Assembly: GCA_964352665.1 (NCBI GenBank)
Contig: CAYGSJ010000008.1
Span: 62,001-126,000, forward strand
DNA: 64,000 bases
DNA from: UBA1672 sp964352665
Lineage (GTDB): Bacteria > Pseudomonadota > Alphaproteobacteria > Micavibrionales > Micavibrionaceae
Direction: 5' to 3'
The notes beneath the pieces are model-generated. The model did not search any database and was not told the DNA's origin. It saw only the letters and a program-made list of their open reading frames with translations. Below are positions 8,226-17,660 of this stretch, one piece after another. How positions within the stretch are numbered: the stretch's first letter is position 1; every line of letters begins with the position of its first letter. The position numbers and the translations under genes are program-made.

Positions 8226-9605
8226 CTAGGCAACATTTTGTTTGTCATCGGAGAAAACTTCAAGCGATTTTAATTTTCTATGGAGGGCCGAGCGCTCCAT
8301 ACCTATAAATTCAGCTGTTTTAGAAATATTCCCTTCGAACTTGTTTACTTGAGACAAAAGATAATGTCTTTCAAAACATTCTCTTGCTTCACGTAGCCTC
8401 ATATCTAGCATGTGCTCAATAAAGTTTGAAGTGTGTTCTTCGTTTGCATCCTGATTTGTTCTTGCTGTGCTTCCTCCAAGCTCTGGAGGAAGTTGTTCGA
8501 TATCAACAATTTTGGTTGTACCTTCATTCATAATGGATATCCATTCCAGAATGTTGTGAAGTTGTTTTATATTCCCAGGCCAATTGTAAGACTGAAATCT
8601 TGTTATCGCTAATTTTGAAAACTTTATATTGGACATATGCTGAATAAGGTCAGGAATGTCTTGTTTTCTTTTTCTTAGGGGCGGCATATGAAGGGAAACT
8701 ACATTAAGGCGGTAATATAAATCTTGCCTAAAATCTCCATTTTCAATCTTTTTCTCTACATCCGCACTTGTTGTTGCAACAACACGTATATCAACGGGAA
8801 TTTTATCACTCGAGCCTACCTTGCAATATGCATTTTCTTGTAGAAGCATGAGGACTTTCCCCTGTGTTGCAAGAGGCAACTCCATAACTTCATCAAGAAG
8901 TAAAGTTCCGCCATTGACCAATTCTAGAAGCCCAGCCTTTGCCCCTTCATTTGATCCATGTCCAGAAGTGCCGAATAATTCTATGTCCAATTTTTCGGGC
9001 TCATGAGACGCACAATTCAAGGTCATAAACGGCATGGCCGAACGTTCGGATTTTTCATGAATGTATTGTGCTGAAATGTTTTTTCCGCTCCCCGGCTCTC
9101 CTGTAATAAGAAGTCTGCTATTGCTTTTTGCAGTTTTATCAAGAGTTTGTCGTATGTCTTCAGGAATTTGCTCAGTCACATCCTGTTTATTTTGGGTTGC
9201 TTGCTGTTTAAGTTTTCTGTTTTGTTTTTTGAGTTCAGCATTTTCCAGCGCCCTGTGGATCATCAGCAAAAGTCGATCACTGTTAAACGGTTTTTCAATG
9301 AAATCGTAAGCCCCCATTTTGATTGCGGATACTGCTGTTTCAATGGTTCCATGGCCACTGATCATAATAAAAGGAAGATTGGGATGAATTTTTTTTACGT
9401 TCTTAAGTATCTGAATGCCATCATGCTCACTACCTTGGAGCCAAATATCCTGAATTACCAATGAGGGACTATTATTTTCGATAGCCGCGTAGGCTTGAGC
9501 ACTGTTTGTGGCGCTGAGTGTTTGGTAACCTTCATCTTCAAGCAAACCTCTAATGAGAGTGCAAATGTCCTGTTCGTCATCGATGATTAGTATTTTTTCT
9601 TTCAT
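8226..9605 (-). CDS. ntrX: NtrX-type response regulator lacking the GAFTGA loop
   Basis: Response regulator of the NtrY-NtrX system, linked in alphaproteobacteria to nitrogen, redox and envelope control. The receiver domain has acidic D9/D10, phospho-acceptor D53 and K105. A short linker leads to a sigma54-type AAA+ domain with Walker A 'GEPGSGKN' (169-176) and Walker B 'LLLDEV' (235-240), then a C-terminal Fis-type helix-turn-helix ('ISKTAEFIGMERSALHRKL'). Where sigma54 activators carry GAFTGA, this protein reads 'GTSGHGSNEGAKAG' (about residues 212-225), so the sigma54-contact motif is absent. It overlaps ntrY by four bases (ATGA). Confidence 0.95.
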   Translation of the reverse strand: MKEKILIIDDEQDICTLIRGLLEDEGYQTLSATNSAQAYAAIENNSPSLVIQDIWLQGSEHDGIQILKNVKKIHPNLPFIMISGHGTIETAVSAIKMGAYDFIEKPFNSDRLLLMIHRALENAELKKQNRKLKQQATQNKQDVTEQIPEDIRQTLDKTAKSNSRLLITGEPGSGKNISAQYIHEKSERSAMPFMTLNCASHEPEKLDIELFGTSGHGSNEGAKAGLLELVNGGTLLLDEVMELPLATQGKVLMLLQENAYCKVGSSDKIPVDIRVVATTSADVEKKIENGDFRQDLYYRLNVVSLHMPPLRKRKQDIPDLIQHMSNIKFSKLAITRFQSYNWPGNIKQLHNILEWISIMNEGTTKIVDIEQLPPELGGSTARTNQDANEEHTSNFIEHMLDMRLREARECFERHYLLSQVNKFEGNISKTAEFIGMERSALHRKLKSLEVFSDDKQNVA

Positions 9606-12016
9606 GCTGGTATTTGCCCTTTTAGCGGTATGACGGTTATAGGAAAGGTTAAAACGACGGAGGCTCCTCCCAAATCTTTCCAGTTTTTATTTGTGCCTAG
9701 CCACTTCGGAGCCCCTAGAAGCAATTGTCCGTTGTGATCTTCCATAATTTTTTTAACGATTGCCAGGCCAAGACCAGTACCCTTTTCTTTATGCGTAATA
9801 TAGGGGTCTGCAAGCTTTAGAATATCTTCACCATTTGGAAAGCCGATACCGTTATCTGCTATCGCTACAAAAACATGATCCTTGTATTGATCAACTAAAA
9901 TAGAAATTTTTCCATTCTGCTTACCTTGAGATGTCCTTGCTTTTATAGAGTCCACCGAGTTTTGTAAAAGATTTGTCATCGCTTGGCGTATTTGCCTATT
10001 ATCTAATTCTACAAAAATGCTGTCTGTATTGTTATCAATCAACTCAAATTCTATGTCACTATGGGCCTGTTTCGGAAGCACAAGTGATTGTTCGATTTGT
10101 TTCACTAGCACCTCTTGCTTTAGAACAGGTTCGGGCATGCGGGCAAAAGATGAAAATTCGTCCACCATTTTTCCAATATCACCAACATGTTTAATGATTG
10201 TATCAGTGCATTGCTCAAAAGTTTTTGTATCGCCTTTGATTTCTTTTAAATATTTTCGTTTAAGGCGCTCGGCAGAGAGTTGTATAGGGGTTAGAGGGTT
10301 TTTAATTTCATGGGCAATACGGCGTGCAACATCTGCCCATGCTGCTTTTCGCTGAGCAGATTGAAACTCTGTAATATCATCAAATGTTATAATTAGCCCT
10401 GCATTACTTTCTTCAAGTCTTTCTATAGAGATTCTGAAAAGAAAAATTCGTTTTTCACCATTATGAGAAAGTACAGGGATTTCCCGTTGTGCTATTTTTT
10501 TAGGCTTGTTTGCAACCTCATCAAGCAAATCTTGCAATTCAGGAAGTAAATCAAGGATATATTTATCCGTAATATCATCTAAATCTATTGACAGTAATTG
10601 AGATGCAGAGCTATTCGCAAGATTGATGATGCCCTCACTATCAACGCCGATAACGCCTGAAGAAACGCCTGCCAGAACTGTTTCGGTTAAGCGCCTTTTG
10701 CTGTCAATTTGTCTGTTTGCCTCTACAAGTTCATCACGCTGGCTTTGAATTTGGCTTGTCATTCTATTAAAGGACATGGCCAGATATTCAAATTCTTCAA
10801 GGCGCTTGGCATCAGGAACACGGGAGGTCAGGTCACCGGCGCGGACACGGTCTGAGGCGGTGATAAGTTCGCTAATAGGATTAACAAGTTGCCGTGCTAG
10901 TAAAAGCCCAAACCATATCGCAGCCAGTAACAATAACAGGCCGACCACGACAAAAATCATAGTTACAGTAATCTGTATGCCGGAATATTTTTCCTGAAGA
11001 TTGTCATAGTCTTCAATCGCATACTTTGCAGCCTTAAGATGCGAAAGAACCTTTGGATCAATCATGCGGCCAACGAAAAGATATGAATCAATAACGTTTT
11101 GAAGTTTTACAAGTGCTCGGACACGATCCCCATTTTCTGCCATCATAAGGACAACATCCCCGTCGTTGGCTTGCCTTATTATATAATCCGGAGGTGGTTC
11201 GTACTCTAGGGCAAAAGCTAAAGAGGAGCGCGCCAGTATTCTACCATTTTTATGAATGACGATTGCTTCGGATAAGTTTCTTAGAAAAGATTGGGCGTCC
11301 ACTGCTTTTGAAAATGTTTGCTGATCAAGAAGAAGCCTGTCGGCTTGTCGATCGATATCGTTTGCCATAGCCAGCGTATCAGCACGGATAACTTGTTTGT
11401 GTTCTTCCAGATATGATTCCGCAACTTCCTGAGACTCATGAATTGCTGTTTGTACGCGATCGGAAAACCAGGCCTGTACACCAAAATGAAGAAAAAATGC
11501 AGAGAAAAGAGTCATAATAATTGTGGGCACGGCCACTAATATACTGAAAACATAGACGAGTCTTACATGTAGATTTGATCCGGCTATCCCTCTTTTCTTG
11601 CTACTCCATACTCCGACTATTCTTCGTGCAATCAAGGTGACAAGCAAAAAAAGAAGAACTAAATCAACATTGAGTAGCGTGATAACTAAATCCGGATTAT
11701 CTCCTAAGGGGGGTGCTTTAGTAAGGGATGCATAAGTAAGAAAGCCGCTTATAATAGAGCTGCAAACAAGAAAAATTCCGGCTTTAGTTCTCCAAGACCG
11801 ATATTTAAGTTTTGAAAAGCGCATTCCTGACAAGGCTTTTAGGAGCATCTCTCTAAAGCGGAGACGATTTTCCGGGTTCATTTGATCCATCAGGGTATTT
11901 ATTTTTTTTGAGTGTATTGACACTTTTGATCCTGCTATAACGGTATCTGTTGAATTTTTTAACCGAAGTGTTGCATTTTTACAACGCATAGTGCGTAAAA
12001 GCAACATAATTTCCAT
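9602..12016 (-). CDS. ntrY: NtrY-type sensor histidine kinase
   Basis: Membrane sensor kinase partner of NtrX. Two or three hydrophobic segments near residues 75-170 precede a large periplasmic sensing region, followed by a further membrane helix near 350-375, HAMP ('LARQLVNPISELITASDRV'), PAS ('GVSSGVIGVDSEGIINLA'), a HisKA domain with H-box 'IAHEIKNPLTP', and HATPase_c with 'NLLQNSVDS', 'DNGIGFP' and 'GTGLGLAIV'. The first ATG (12016) is only 18 bases from the divergent ispDF start, so translation may really begin downstream (for example ATG 11890 or 11854); the first roughly 50 residues are not typical of the family. The ntrB-ntrC-dusB genes often found upstream are absent. Confidence 0.94.
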   Translation of the reverse strand: MEIMLLLRTMRCKNATLRLKNSTDTVIAGSKVSIHSKKINTLMDQMNPENRLRFREMLLKALSGMRFSKLKYRSWRTKAGIFLVCSSIISGFLTYASLTKAPPLGDNPDLVITLLNVDLVLLFLLVTLIARRIVGVWSSKKRGIAGSNLHVRLVYVFSILVAVPTIIMTLFSAFFLHFGVQAWFSDRVQTAIHESQEVAESYLEEHKQVIRADTLAMANDIDRQADRLLLDQQTFSKAVDAQSFLRNLSEAIVIHKNGRILARSSLAFALEYEPPPDYIIRQANDGDVVLMMAENGDRVRALVKLQNVIDSYLFVGRMIDPKVLSHLKAAKYAIEDYDNLQEKYSGIQITVTMIFVVVGLLLLLAAIWFGLLLARQLVNPISELITASDRVRAGDLTSRVPDAKRLEEFEYLAMSFNRMTSQIQSQRDELVEANRQIDSKRRLTETVLAGVSSGVIGVDSEGIINLANSSASQLLSIDLDDITDKYILDLLPELQDLLDEVANKPKKIAQREIPVLSHNGEKRIFLFRISIERLEESNAGLIITFDDITEFQSAQRKAAWADVARRIAHEIKNPLTPIQLSAERLKRKYLKEIKGDTKTFEQCTDTIIKHVGDIGKMVDEFSSFARMPEPVLKQEVLVKQIEQSLVLPKQAHSDIEFELIDNNTDSIFVELDNRQIRQAMTNLLQNSVDSIKARTSQGKQNGKISILVDQYKDHVFVAIADNGIGFPNGEDILKLADPYITHKEKGTGLGLAIVKKIMEDHNGQLLLGAPKWLGTNKNWKDLGGASVVLTFPITVIPLKGQIPA

Positions 12017-12034
12017 GGATTACAGGAATAATTG

Positions 12035-13210
12035 ATGCCAGACACTCATAAATTTCATGTTGTGATTGTTGCTGCGGGTACAGGGGAACGCACAGGGCTT
12101 GATGTCCCTAAGCAGTATATTGAGCTTAATGGTAAAACTATATTGCGTAAGACGATTGATGTTTTTAGAGAGTTTAAAGGGCTTGGGGCGCTGTGTGTTG
12201 TCATTAACCCTAACCATGAGGGGCTTTATAAAAAGGCACTTACGGGCCTTTCCGAGGTTATTTTGTCTGAAGGTGGTGCAACAAGGCAGAAAAGCGTATT
12301 TAATGGGATCAGGGCTCTGCCAAATTTAAGTGATAACGATATTGTCTTAATTCATGATGCCGCACGACCTTTTGTCAAAGCCACAGATATTCTAAATCTT
12401 CTAAGCGTAATGAATTCCCATAGAGCAGCAACTTTGGCTACGCCTGTAGCGGATACGTTATGCTATGCTCTGGATAATATGGCTCTGGGCAAATCTATTG
12501 ATCGCAGGGACTTATGGGGTGTGCAGACCCCACAAGCTTTTTATTACAGCGTAATAAAAGATGCCCATGAAAAAGCGGGTGATAATACGTATACCGATGA
12601 TGCCGGTTTGGTTTCCGGATTGGGAATTCCAGTTCATTATGTTACATGTGGAAGGCATAATTTTAAAATTACAACAGCAGAAGATTTGGATTTTGCAAAC
12701 ATGATGACGGTTTCGGAGATAAGAACAGGAATGGGCTTTGATGTGCATGCATTCGATGATGATATGCATGCGAAGAGTGTCCGTCTTTGTGGTGTTGATA
12801 TTGCACACGACAAAAAGCTAAAGGGACATTCTGATGCTGATGTTGGGCTGCATGCGCTTACAGACGCAATATTAGGCGCAATTGGTGAGGGGGATATAGG
12901 GCAACATTTTCCGCCCAGTGATATGAAGTATAAAGATATGGATAGCGCAGTATTTTTAGAAAGATCACTATTTATGCTTTCAGAAAAAGGAGCCAACATT
13001 AATAACTTGGATATTACATTGGTTTGTGAGGCGCCTAAAATAGGGCCATATCGGGATGATATCCTGAAGCGTTTGTCTGAACTTATGGGCATCTCTCGGG
13101 AGCGAATAAATATAAAGGCCACTACCACTGAAAAACTAGGCTTTACCGGACGCGGTGAAGGTATCGCGGCACAGGCGGTGGTTTCAGTAAGCCTACCAAA
13201 GAAAGAATAA
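12035..13210 (+). CDS. ispDF: bifunctional IspD/IspF isoprenoid enzyme
   Basis: Fusion of two steps of the MEP isoprenoid pathway. The N-terminal IspD domain (about 1-228) makes CDP-methylerythritol from MEP and CTP ('VVIVAAGTGERTG', 'IHDAARPFV', 'WGVQTPQAF'). The C-terminal IspF domain (about 232-391) makes the cyclic diphosphate. Its metal ligands are in 'GFDVHAF' and 'GHSDADVG', and the family end motif 'TTTEKLGFTGRGEGI' is present. Such fusions are typical of alphaproteobacteria and some epsilonproteobacteria. ATG 12035 follows AGGA with good spacing; a TTG at 12032 is less likely. dxr, the step before IspD, is at 52125-53306. Confidence 0.96.
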   Translation: MPDTHKFHVVIVAAGTGERTGLDVPKQYIELNGKTILRKTIDVFREFKGLGALCVVINPNHEGLYKKALTGLSEVILSEGGATRQKSVFNGIRALPNLSDNDIVLIHDAARPFVKATDILNLLSVMNSHRAATLATPVADTLCYALDNMALGKSIDRRDLWGVQTPQAFYYSVIKDAHEKAGDNTYTDDAGLVSGLGIPVHYVTCGRHNFKITTAEDLDFANMMTVSEIRTGMGFDVHAFDDDMHAKSVRLCGVDIAHDKKLKGHSDADVGLHALTDAILGAIGEGDIGQHFPPSDMKYKDMDSAVFLERSLFMLSEKGANINNLDITLVCEAPKIGPYRDDILKRLSELMGISRERINIKATTTEKLGFTGRGEGIAAQAVVSVSLPKKE

Positions 13211-13214
13211 ATTA

Positions 13215-13700
13215 ATGCTATCCTATGATGTTCCAGAACAGTTAGACAAAAAGCAACCTTACGTATGGCTAGCTTCTTGGTTTGGTTGTGGGTTTATCAA
13301 TCCTGCTCCGGGTACATGGGGTAGCTTGGGCGCCCTTCCCTTTGGTGTTTTGATTTATGCATTGGGGGGGGCTTTTGCTTTGGGTTTTGCCGCAGTTATG
13401 ATCACGCTCATAGGTTTATGGGCTTCAGACAGGTTTGATAAAGCCATGGATAGTGATGACTCAAAAATGATTGTTATAGATGAAGTGGCGGGCCAATGGA
13501 TTGCGCTTATCCCCGCCGCACTGAATCCTGTTCTTATCATTCTGGCTTTTGCAGCGTTCAGATTTTTTGATATTTTGAAGCCTTGGCCCGTTTCCTTTTT
13601 TGATAAGAAAGTTAAGGGTGCTGTTGGTGTTATGGGAGATGATATTATTGCCGGTCTTTTTGCCTATGTTTGTATTATGGCTGCAGATATTTATATTTAG
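13215..13700 (+). CDS. pgpA: phosphatidylglycerophosphatase A
   Basis: PgpA removes phosphate from phosphatidylglycerophosphate to give phosphatidylglycerol. The 161-residue membrane protein has the family motifs 'GCGFINPAPGTWGS' and 'VIDEVAGQWIAL', then 'FRFFDILKPWP' and 'GVMGDDIIAG'. Three to four hydrophobic segments alternate with them. It follows ispDF by four bases and precedes pncC by eight, so the three form an operon. Confidence 0.93.
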   Translation: MLSYDVPEQLDKKQPYVWLASWFGCGFINPAPGTWGSLGALPFGVLIYALGGAFALGFAAVMITLIGLWASDRFDKAMDSDDSKMIVIDEVAGQWIALIPAALNPVLIILAFAAFRFFDILKPWPVSFFDKKVKGAVGVMGDDIIAGLFAYVCIMAADIYI

Positions 13701-13708
13701 AGATTGTA

Positions 13709-14191
13709 ATGCTGGATCTTGTTCATACATTAAGTGAAATTCTTCTTCAAAAAGAGCTCAAGCTTGTTACAGCCGAAAGCTGTACAGGGGGTATGCTTAG
13801 TGCGGTCATTACGGAACGTCCCGGATCCTCAAATGTCTTTGATCGCGGATTTGTCACTTATTCTAACGAGTCCAAGGAAACGATGCTTGGTGTTTCCAAA
13901 AATATCCTACGGCATTACGGAGCGGTCAGTTCCCAATGTGCCGGTGCTATGGCGATGTGCGCAATCAAGAAAAGCAAAGTCGCAGAAATATCGGTGGCTA
14001 TAACAGGGATTGCAGGGCCTGAAGGTGGTAGCGCTGAAAAACCTGTTGGTTTGGTTTACATAGCAACCTGTGTTACGGGGAAGGAACCTGTAATAACTGA
14101 AAATTATTTTGCCGGAGACCGTCAAGAAATAAGAGAGTCTGCGTGCAGAAAAGGCTTAAGCATGTTGATTGAGGCCGCTTCTGACGTATAG
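13709..14191 (+). CDS. pncC: nicotinamide-nucleotide amidase (CinA C-terminal domain)
   Basis: Stand-alone CinA_C domain, 160 residues, deamidating NMN to nicotinic acid mononucleotide for NAD recycling. Family motifs 'TAESCTGGMLSAVITERPGSS', 'FVTYSNESKETMLGV' and 'VAITGIAGPEGGS..KPVGLVYIA' are intact. ATG 13709 lies just after pgpA, with AGAG upstream. Its 3' end overlaps the convergent ratA gene by 36 bases, so the two transcripts would be antisense to each other at their ends. Confidence 0.93.
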   Translation: MLDLVHTLSEILLQKELKLVTAESCTGGMLSAVITERPGSSNVFDRGFVTYSNESKETMLGVSKNILRHYGAVSSQCAGAMAMCAIKKSKVAEISVAITGIAGPEGGSAEKPVGLVYIATCVTGKEPVITENYFAGDRQEIRESACRKGLSMLIEAASDV

Positions 14192-14611
14192 GTTTTGGGC
14201 CCTGTTTTTGAAGGCATTCACCATTCTTTGCATGATTTCCTGAAAAAATACGCCCACAAGATTTTGCAACAGAATATTTTTGAATTCGAATTCTACAAAA
14301 AAATCGACTGTACAGCTTCCATCATCTTCCTTGATAAATTTCCAATGATTAGAGAGATATTTCATGGGGCCGGATATATACTCTACATGTACATGATCCG
14401 GCGCATTAAGAGTTACTTTGGAGGTATATTTTTCTCTAATCATTTTGTAGCCGATTACAAGATCTGCATAGAAAATGTTTCCCTCCTGCCTTGTGATTTT
14501 ACTTTCCAGACACCAGGGCAAAAACTCAGGGTATCTCTCAACATCAGCAACCAAATCAAAAATTTGTTTTTGTGTATAGGGAAAGTTCTGGCGTTCTTTA
14601 TGTGTTGTCAT
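14156..14611 (-). CDS. ratA: RatA/COQ10-type START-domain protein
   Basis: Small (151 residues) polyketide-cyclase/START-fold protein of the Coq10/RatA family. The N-terminus 'FDLVADVERYPEFLPWCLES' and the later 'YISGPMKYLSNHWKF' are typical. In bacteria the family is described either as a ubiquinone-binding protein helping respiration or as the RatA toxin that blocks 70S assembly; sequence does not decide. It follows lipA by eight bases, the usual alphaproteobacterial neighbour, which favours a housekeeping role. Confidence 0.9.
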   Translation of the reverse strand: MTTHKERQNFPYTQKQIFDLVADVERYPEFLPWCLESKITRQEGNIFYADLVIGYKMIREKYTSKVTLNAPDHVHVEYISGPMKYLSNHWKFIKEDDGSCTVDFFVEFEFKNILLQNLVGVFFQEIMQRMVNAFKNRAQNLYVRSGLNQHA

Positions 14612-14619
14612 TTGTATGC

Positions 14620-15585
14620 TTACTCGGCCGCGACAGCAGTATATTTTGCGTCTCTTGCTTCTTTCAGCTTTTGGAAATCATCGCCGGCATGATGTGATGA
14701 GCGCGTCAGCGGGCTTGCAGAGACCATTAAAAATCCCTTTGCTTTTGCAATTTTTGTCAATTGCTCGAATTCTTCTGGGGTCCACCATTTCATCACAGGA
14801 GCGTGTTTGGGTGTTGGTTGCAGATATTGGCCTATTGTAATGAAATCAATACGTGCAGCGCGCATATCGTCCATAACCTGCATGACTTCTTCTTTTGTTT
14901 CACCTAAGCCGACCATCATGCCGGATTTGGTAAACATTGTTGGGTCCACATCCTTTACTCGCTCTAACAAGCGCAGGGACCTGAAATAGCGGGCTCCCGG
15001 ACGTATTGTAGGATAAAGGCGTGGAACAGTTTCAAGATTATGGTTAAAGACATCGGGCTTTGCTGCTATAACATGGTCGATGTCCTCAATATTACCTTTG
15101 TAATCTCCAGGAAGAATTTCAACGGTTGTGCCCGGGCTTTTCATACGAATGGCTTGAATGGTTTTGGCAAAGTGGTCAGCGCCACCGTCCTTAAGGTCAT
15201 CACGGTCAACAGCGGTAATCACAACATGTTTTAATCCCATTTGCTTTACAGCAACACCTATACGTAAGGGTTCTAACTTATCAACCTCGTCAGGCTTGCC
15301 TGTGGCAACGTTACAAAAGGCACAGGCGCGGGTACATACCTCTCCTAAAATCATGAAAGTTGCATGTTTTTGCTGCCAGCACTCACCAATGTTCGGGCAG
15401 CCTGCTTCTTCACAAACAGTGGTCAGTTTTTGTTTGCGTACGATGTCTTTTGTTTCTGCGTAGACTTTTCCTTGCGGTGCAGGAACGCGTATCCAGTCAG
15501 GCTTTCTTCCTGCTGGGCGATCCGGATTTTTTTGCTTTTCCGGATGTCTTTTGGCCTTGTCCAGAAGTTCTGGATTATACGTCAT
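14620..15585 (-). CDS. lipA: lipoyl synthase LipA
   Basis: Radical-SAM enzyme inserting two sulfurs into octanoyl groups on lipoyl domains. The auxiliary [4Fe-4S] cluster ligands are in 'CEEAGCPNIGECW', the radical-SAM cluster ligands in 'CTRACAFCNV', and the conserved C-terminal 'SPLTRSSHHAGDDF' is present. Length (321) is normal. Its direct clients, the lipoyl domains on PdhB and PdhC, are encoded just upstream, so cofactor assembly and apoenzyme are in one cluster. Confidence 0.97.
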   Translation of the reverse strand: MTYNPELLDKAKRHPEKQKNPDRPAGRKPDWIRVPAPQGKVYAETKDIVRKQKLTTVCEEAGCPNIGECWQQKHATFMILGEVCTRACAFCNVATGKPDEVDKLEPLRIGVAVKQMGLKHVVITAVDRDDLKDGGADHFAKTIQAIRMKSPGTTVEILPGDYKGNIEDIDHVIAAKPDVFNHNLETVPRLYPTIRPGARYFRSLRLLERVKDVDPTMFTKSGMMVGLGETKEEVMQVMDDMRAARIDFITIGQYLQPTPKHAPVMKWWTPEEFEQLTKIAKAKGFLMVSASPLTRSSHHAGDDFQKLKEARDAKYTAVAAE

Positions 15586-15597
15586 TTTTTATTTTCC

Positions 15598-16158
15598 TTA
15601 CTCAACAGGTTCCGGCGTACTGTGAATTGTTTCAATTTTGCAGTCTTCTTTATATCTTTTGGCAATTCCCTCCTCCATTTTAAGGGAATCCTCACATATA
15701 AAAAGCGATTTAAACTGCATAACCACCTTATTTGCATTCATACCAAAGTTTTTCCCTGGAACCGTGACATCTCCGGACAGTATGGATGTATAGTTCACTT
15801 GGGCCTCTTTTTGGTCATTGCTGTACCTTATATCTTGTAAGGTGTATTTAAGTGAAGTGTTTTTTGTCTCCCTCTCTGGATTTTTCATATCATAGAGAAG
15901 ATCTTCGAGTGACCATGTTCCTTCTATAATTTCATTATTACGGTCGCTTTTGATCATGTAGTGGAAGGAATAGTCCTCAGTGGAGTGCTTTCTTGTCTTT
16001 TCCTGTATTTTATCCATGTCGGGGTGTGCTTGCGTATAGAGTTGACCAAATTCAGCATATAGCTCTTCTATCTCAAGTCCTGTGAACTGTTCTGCCATGG
16101 CAGGGCTATGAACAAAAACAATAAGTAAATAAAGGGGTAATAACCGTTTCATTTTCAT
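15598..16158 (-). CDS. small secreted protein of unknown function
   Basis: I do not recognise the family. The N-terminus from Met at 16158 is a classical Sec signal peptide: 'MKMKR', a hydrophobic stretch 'LLPLYLLIVFV', and a signal peptidase I site after 'SPAMA'. The mature part (about 165 residues) is charged, with a cysteine pair late in the chain (about Cys158 and Cys171) that could form a disulfide in the periplasm. A longer frame to 16194 is open, but the signal peptide and the AGGAT/GAG upstream favour 16158 or 16152. It lies between lipA and lpdA, 14 bases from each, presumably co-transcribed. Confidence 0.75.
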   Translation of the reverse strand: MKMKRLLPLYLLIVFVHSPAMAEQFTGLEIEELYAEFGQLYTQAHPDMDKIQEKTRKHSTEDYSFHYMIKSDRNNEIIEGTWSLEDLLYDMKNPERETKNTSLKYTLQDIRYSNDQKEAQVNYTSILSGDVTVPGKNFGMNANKVVMQFKSLFICEDSLKMEEGIAKRYKEDCKIETIHSTPEPVE

Positions 16159-16208
16159 CTCGTTTATCCTGTAAACGTGTGAATTAAAGCACAAAATCTC
16201 TATATATC

Positions 16209-17612
16209 CTAGAAGTGTATAGCCTTGCCATAAGCATCAAGAACACTTTCATGCATCATTTCAGATAATGTAGGGTGCGGGAACACAGTATGCATAAGCT
16301 CTTGTTCAGTTGTTTCAAGAGTTTTGGCGACGACATAACCCTGTATCATCTCCGTAACTTCGGCCCCAATCATATGCGCCCCCAGTAATTCCCCGGTTTT
16401 TTCATCAAATATAGTCTTTATGAGACCATCTGGTTCACCAAGTGCAATAGCCTTACCGTTTCCTACAAAGGGAAAACGGCCGACTTTGATCTTATATCCC
16501 TGCTCTTTGGCGGCTTTTTCTGTGAGCCCTACCGAGGCGACTTGCGGATGGCAGTATGTACAACCCGGTATATTGGATTTTTTTAAGGGGTGAACACCGG
16601 CTTGCCCGGCTATTTTCTCAACACAAATAACACCTTCATGCGATGCTTTATGGGCAAGCCAAGGGCCTCCCGTCACATCTCCTATGGCATAAACGCCTTT
16701 TTCATCAGTTTCCAACCATTCATTGGTTACTATATGCCCTTGGTCTTGCTTAACTTTTGTTCTTTCCAGGCCGATGTTTTCTGTGTTTGCAATGATTCCA
16801 ACAGCAGAAATAACAACATCTACGGTCAAATCTTCTTTTTTGCCTTTACCATCTTCCAAAGTGACCTTGACTCCGGTTTTTGACTTCTCCGCTTTAACAA
16901 CCTTTGTTCCCGTTTTGATATTCATGCCCTGCTTTTTGAAAGATTTTTGAGCAAGCTGTGAGATTTCCTCGTCCTCCACAGGAAGAATGCGATCCATAAC
17001 CTCTACAACTGTTACTTCTGCACCCAAAGATTTATAAAAGCTGGCGAATTCAATTCCTATAGCCCCTGATCCGATAACCAGAATGGATTCAGGCATTTTT
17101 TCAGGAACCATGGCTTCCTTATACGTCCAAATTTGTTTTCCATCCGGTTCAATTCCTGGAAGAACGCGAGCTTTTGCGCCTGTGGCAATAATAATATGTT
17201 TCGCGGAGAGTGTTTCTAAAACCTTACCATTTTTTTCTACGGTTATTTTTCCACTTCCTTGAAGTTTCCCCCAACCGTCGAAAACTGTTACTTTATTTTT
17301 CTTTAAAAGATGGGCAATTCCTCCCGAAAGCTTTTTGGCAACACCACGTGAGCGTTCAACTATTTTCTTAAGGTCAAAGCCTATATTTTTTGCGGATAGA
17401 CCGAATTCGTCGATATGCCCTAGTGTATGGAATAACTCACTTGATCTGAGAAGTGCCTTTGTAGGAATACAGCCCCAATTTAGGCATATTCCTCCCAAGT
17501 GTTCTGCTTCTATAACGGCAGTATTCATTCCTAGTTGCGATGCGCGAATAGCGGCAACATAGCCACCGGGTCCGCTGCCGAGTACTATTAGATCAAAGTT
17601 TTTATTACTCAT
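16209..17612 (-). CDS. lpdA: dihydrolipoyl dehydrogenase (E3)
   Basis: FAD enzyme reoxidising dihydrolipoyl groups with NAD+, the E3 of the pyruvate dehydrogenase complex. FAD motif 'VLGSGPGGYVAAIRA', redox-active disulfide 'GGICLNWGCIPTKALL', NAD-binding 'VIGSGAIGIEFASF', 'YAIGDVTGGPWLAHKA', and the catalytic His-Glu pair in 'HPHPTLSEMMHES' are all present. 467 residues is normal. It has no fused lipoyl domain. The gene is downstream of pdhA-pdhB-pdhC but separated from pdhC by a LOG-like gene. Confidence 0.97.
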   Translation of the reverse strand: MSNKNFDLIVLGSGPGGYVAAIRASQLGMNTAVIEAEHLGGICLNWGCIPTKALLRSSELFHTLGHIDEFGLSAKNIGFDLKKIVERSRGVAKKLSGGIAHLLKKNKVTVFDGWGKLQGSGKITVEKNGKVLETLSAKHIIIATGAKARVLPGIEPDGKQIWTYKEAMVPEKMPESILVIGSGAIGIEFASFYKSLGAEVTVVEVMDRILPVEDEEISQLAQKSFKKQGMNIKTGTKVVKAEKSKTGVKVTLEDGKGKKEDLTVDVVISAVGIIANTENIGLERTKVKQDQGHIVTNEWLETDEKGVYAIGDVTGGPWLAHKASHEGVICVEKIAGQAGVHPLKKSNIPGCTYCHPQVASVGLTEKAAKEQGYKIKVGRFPFVGNGKAIALGEPDGLIKTIFDEKTGELLGAHMIGAEVTEMIQGYVVAKTLETTEQELMHTVFPHPTLSEMMHESVLDAYGKAIHF

Positions 17613-17660
17613 TTTAATGATGACCTTCTTATATTTTTTTAGTTATCAGAAAGTTAGGGG

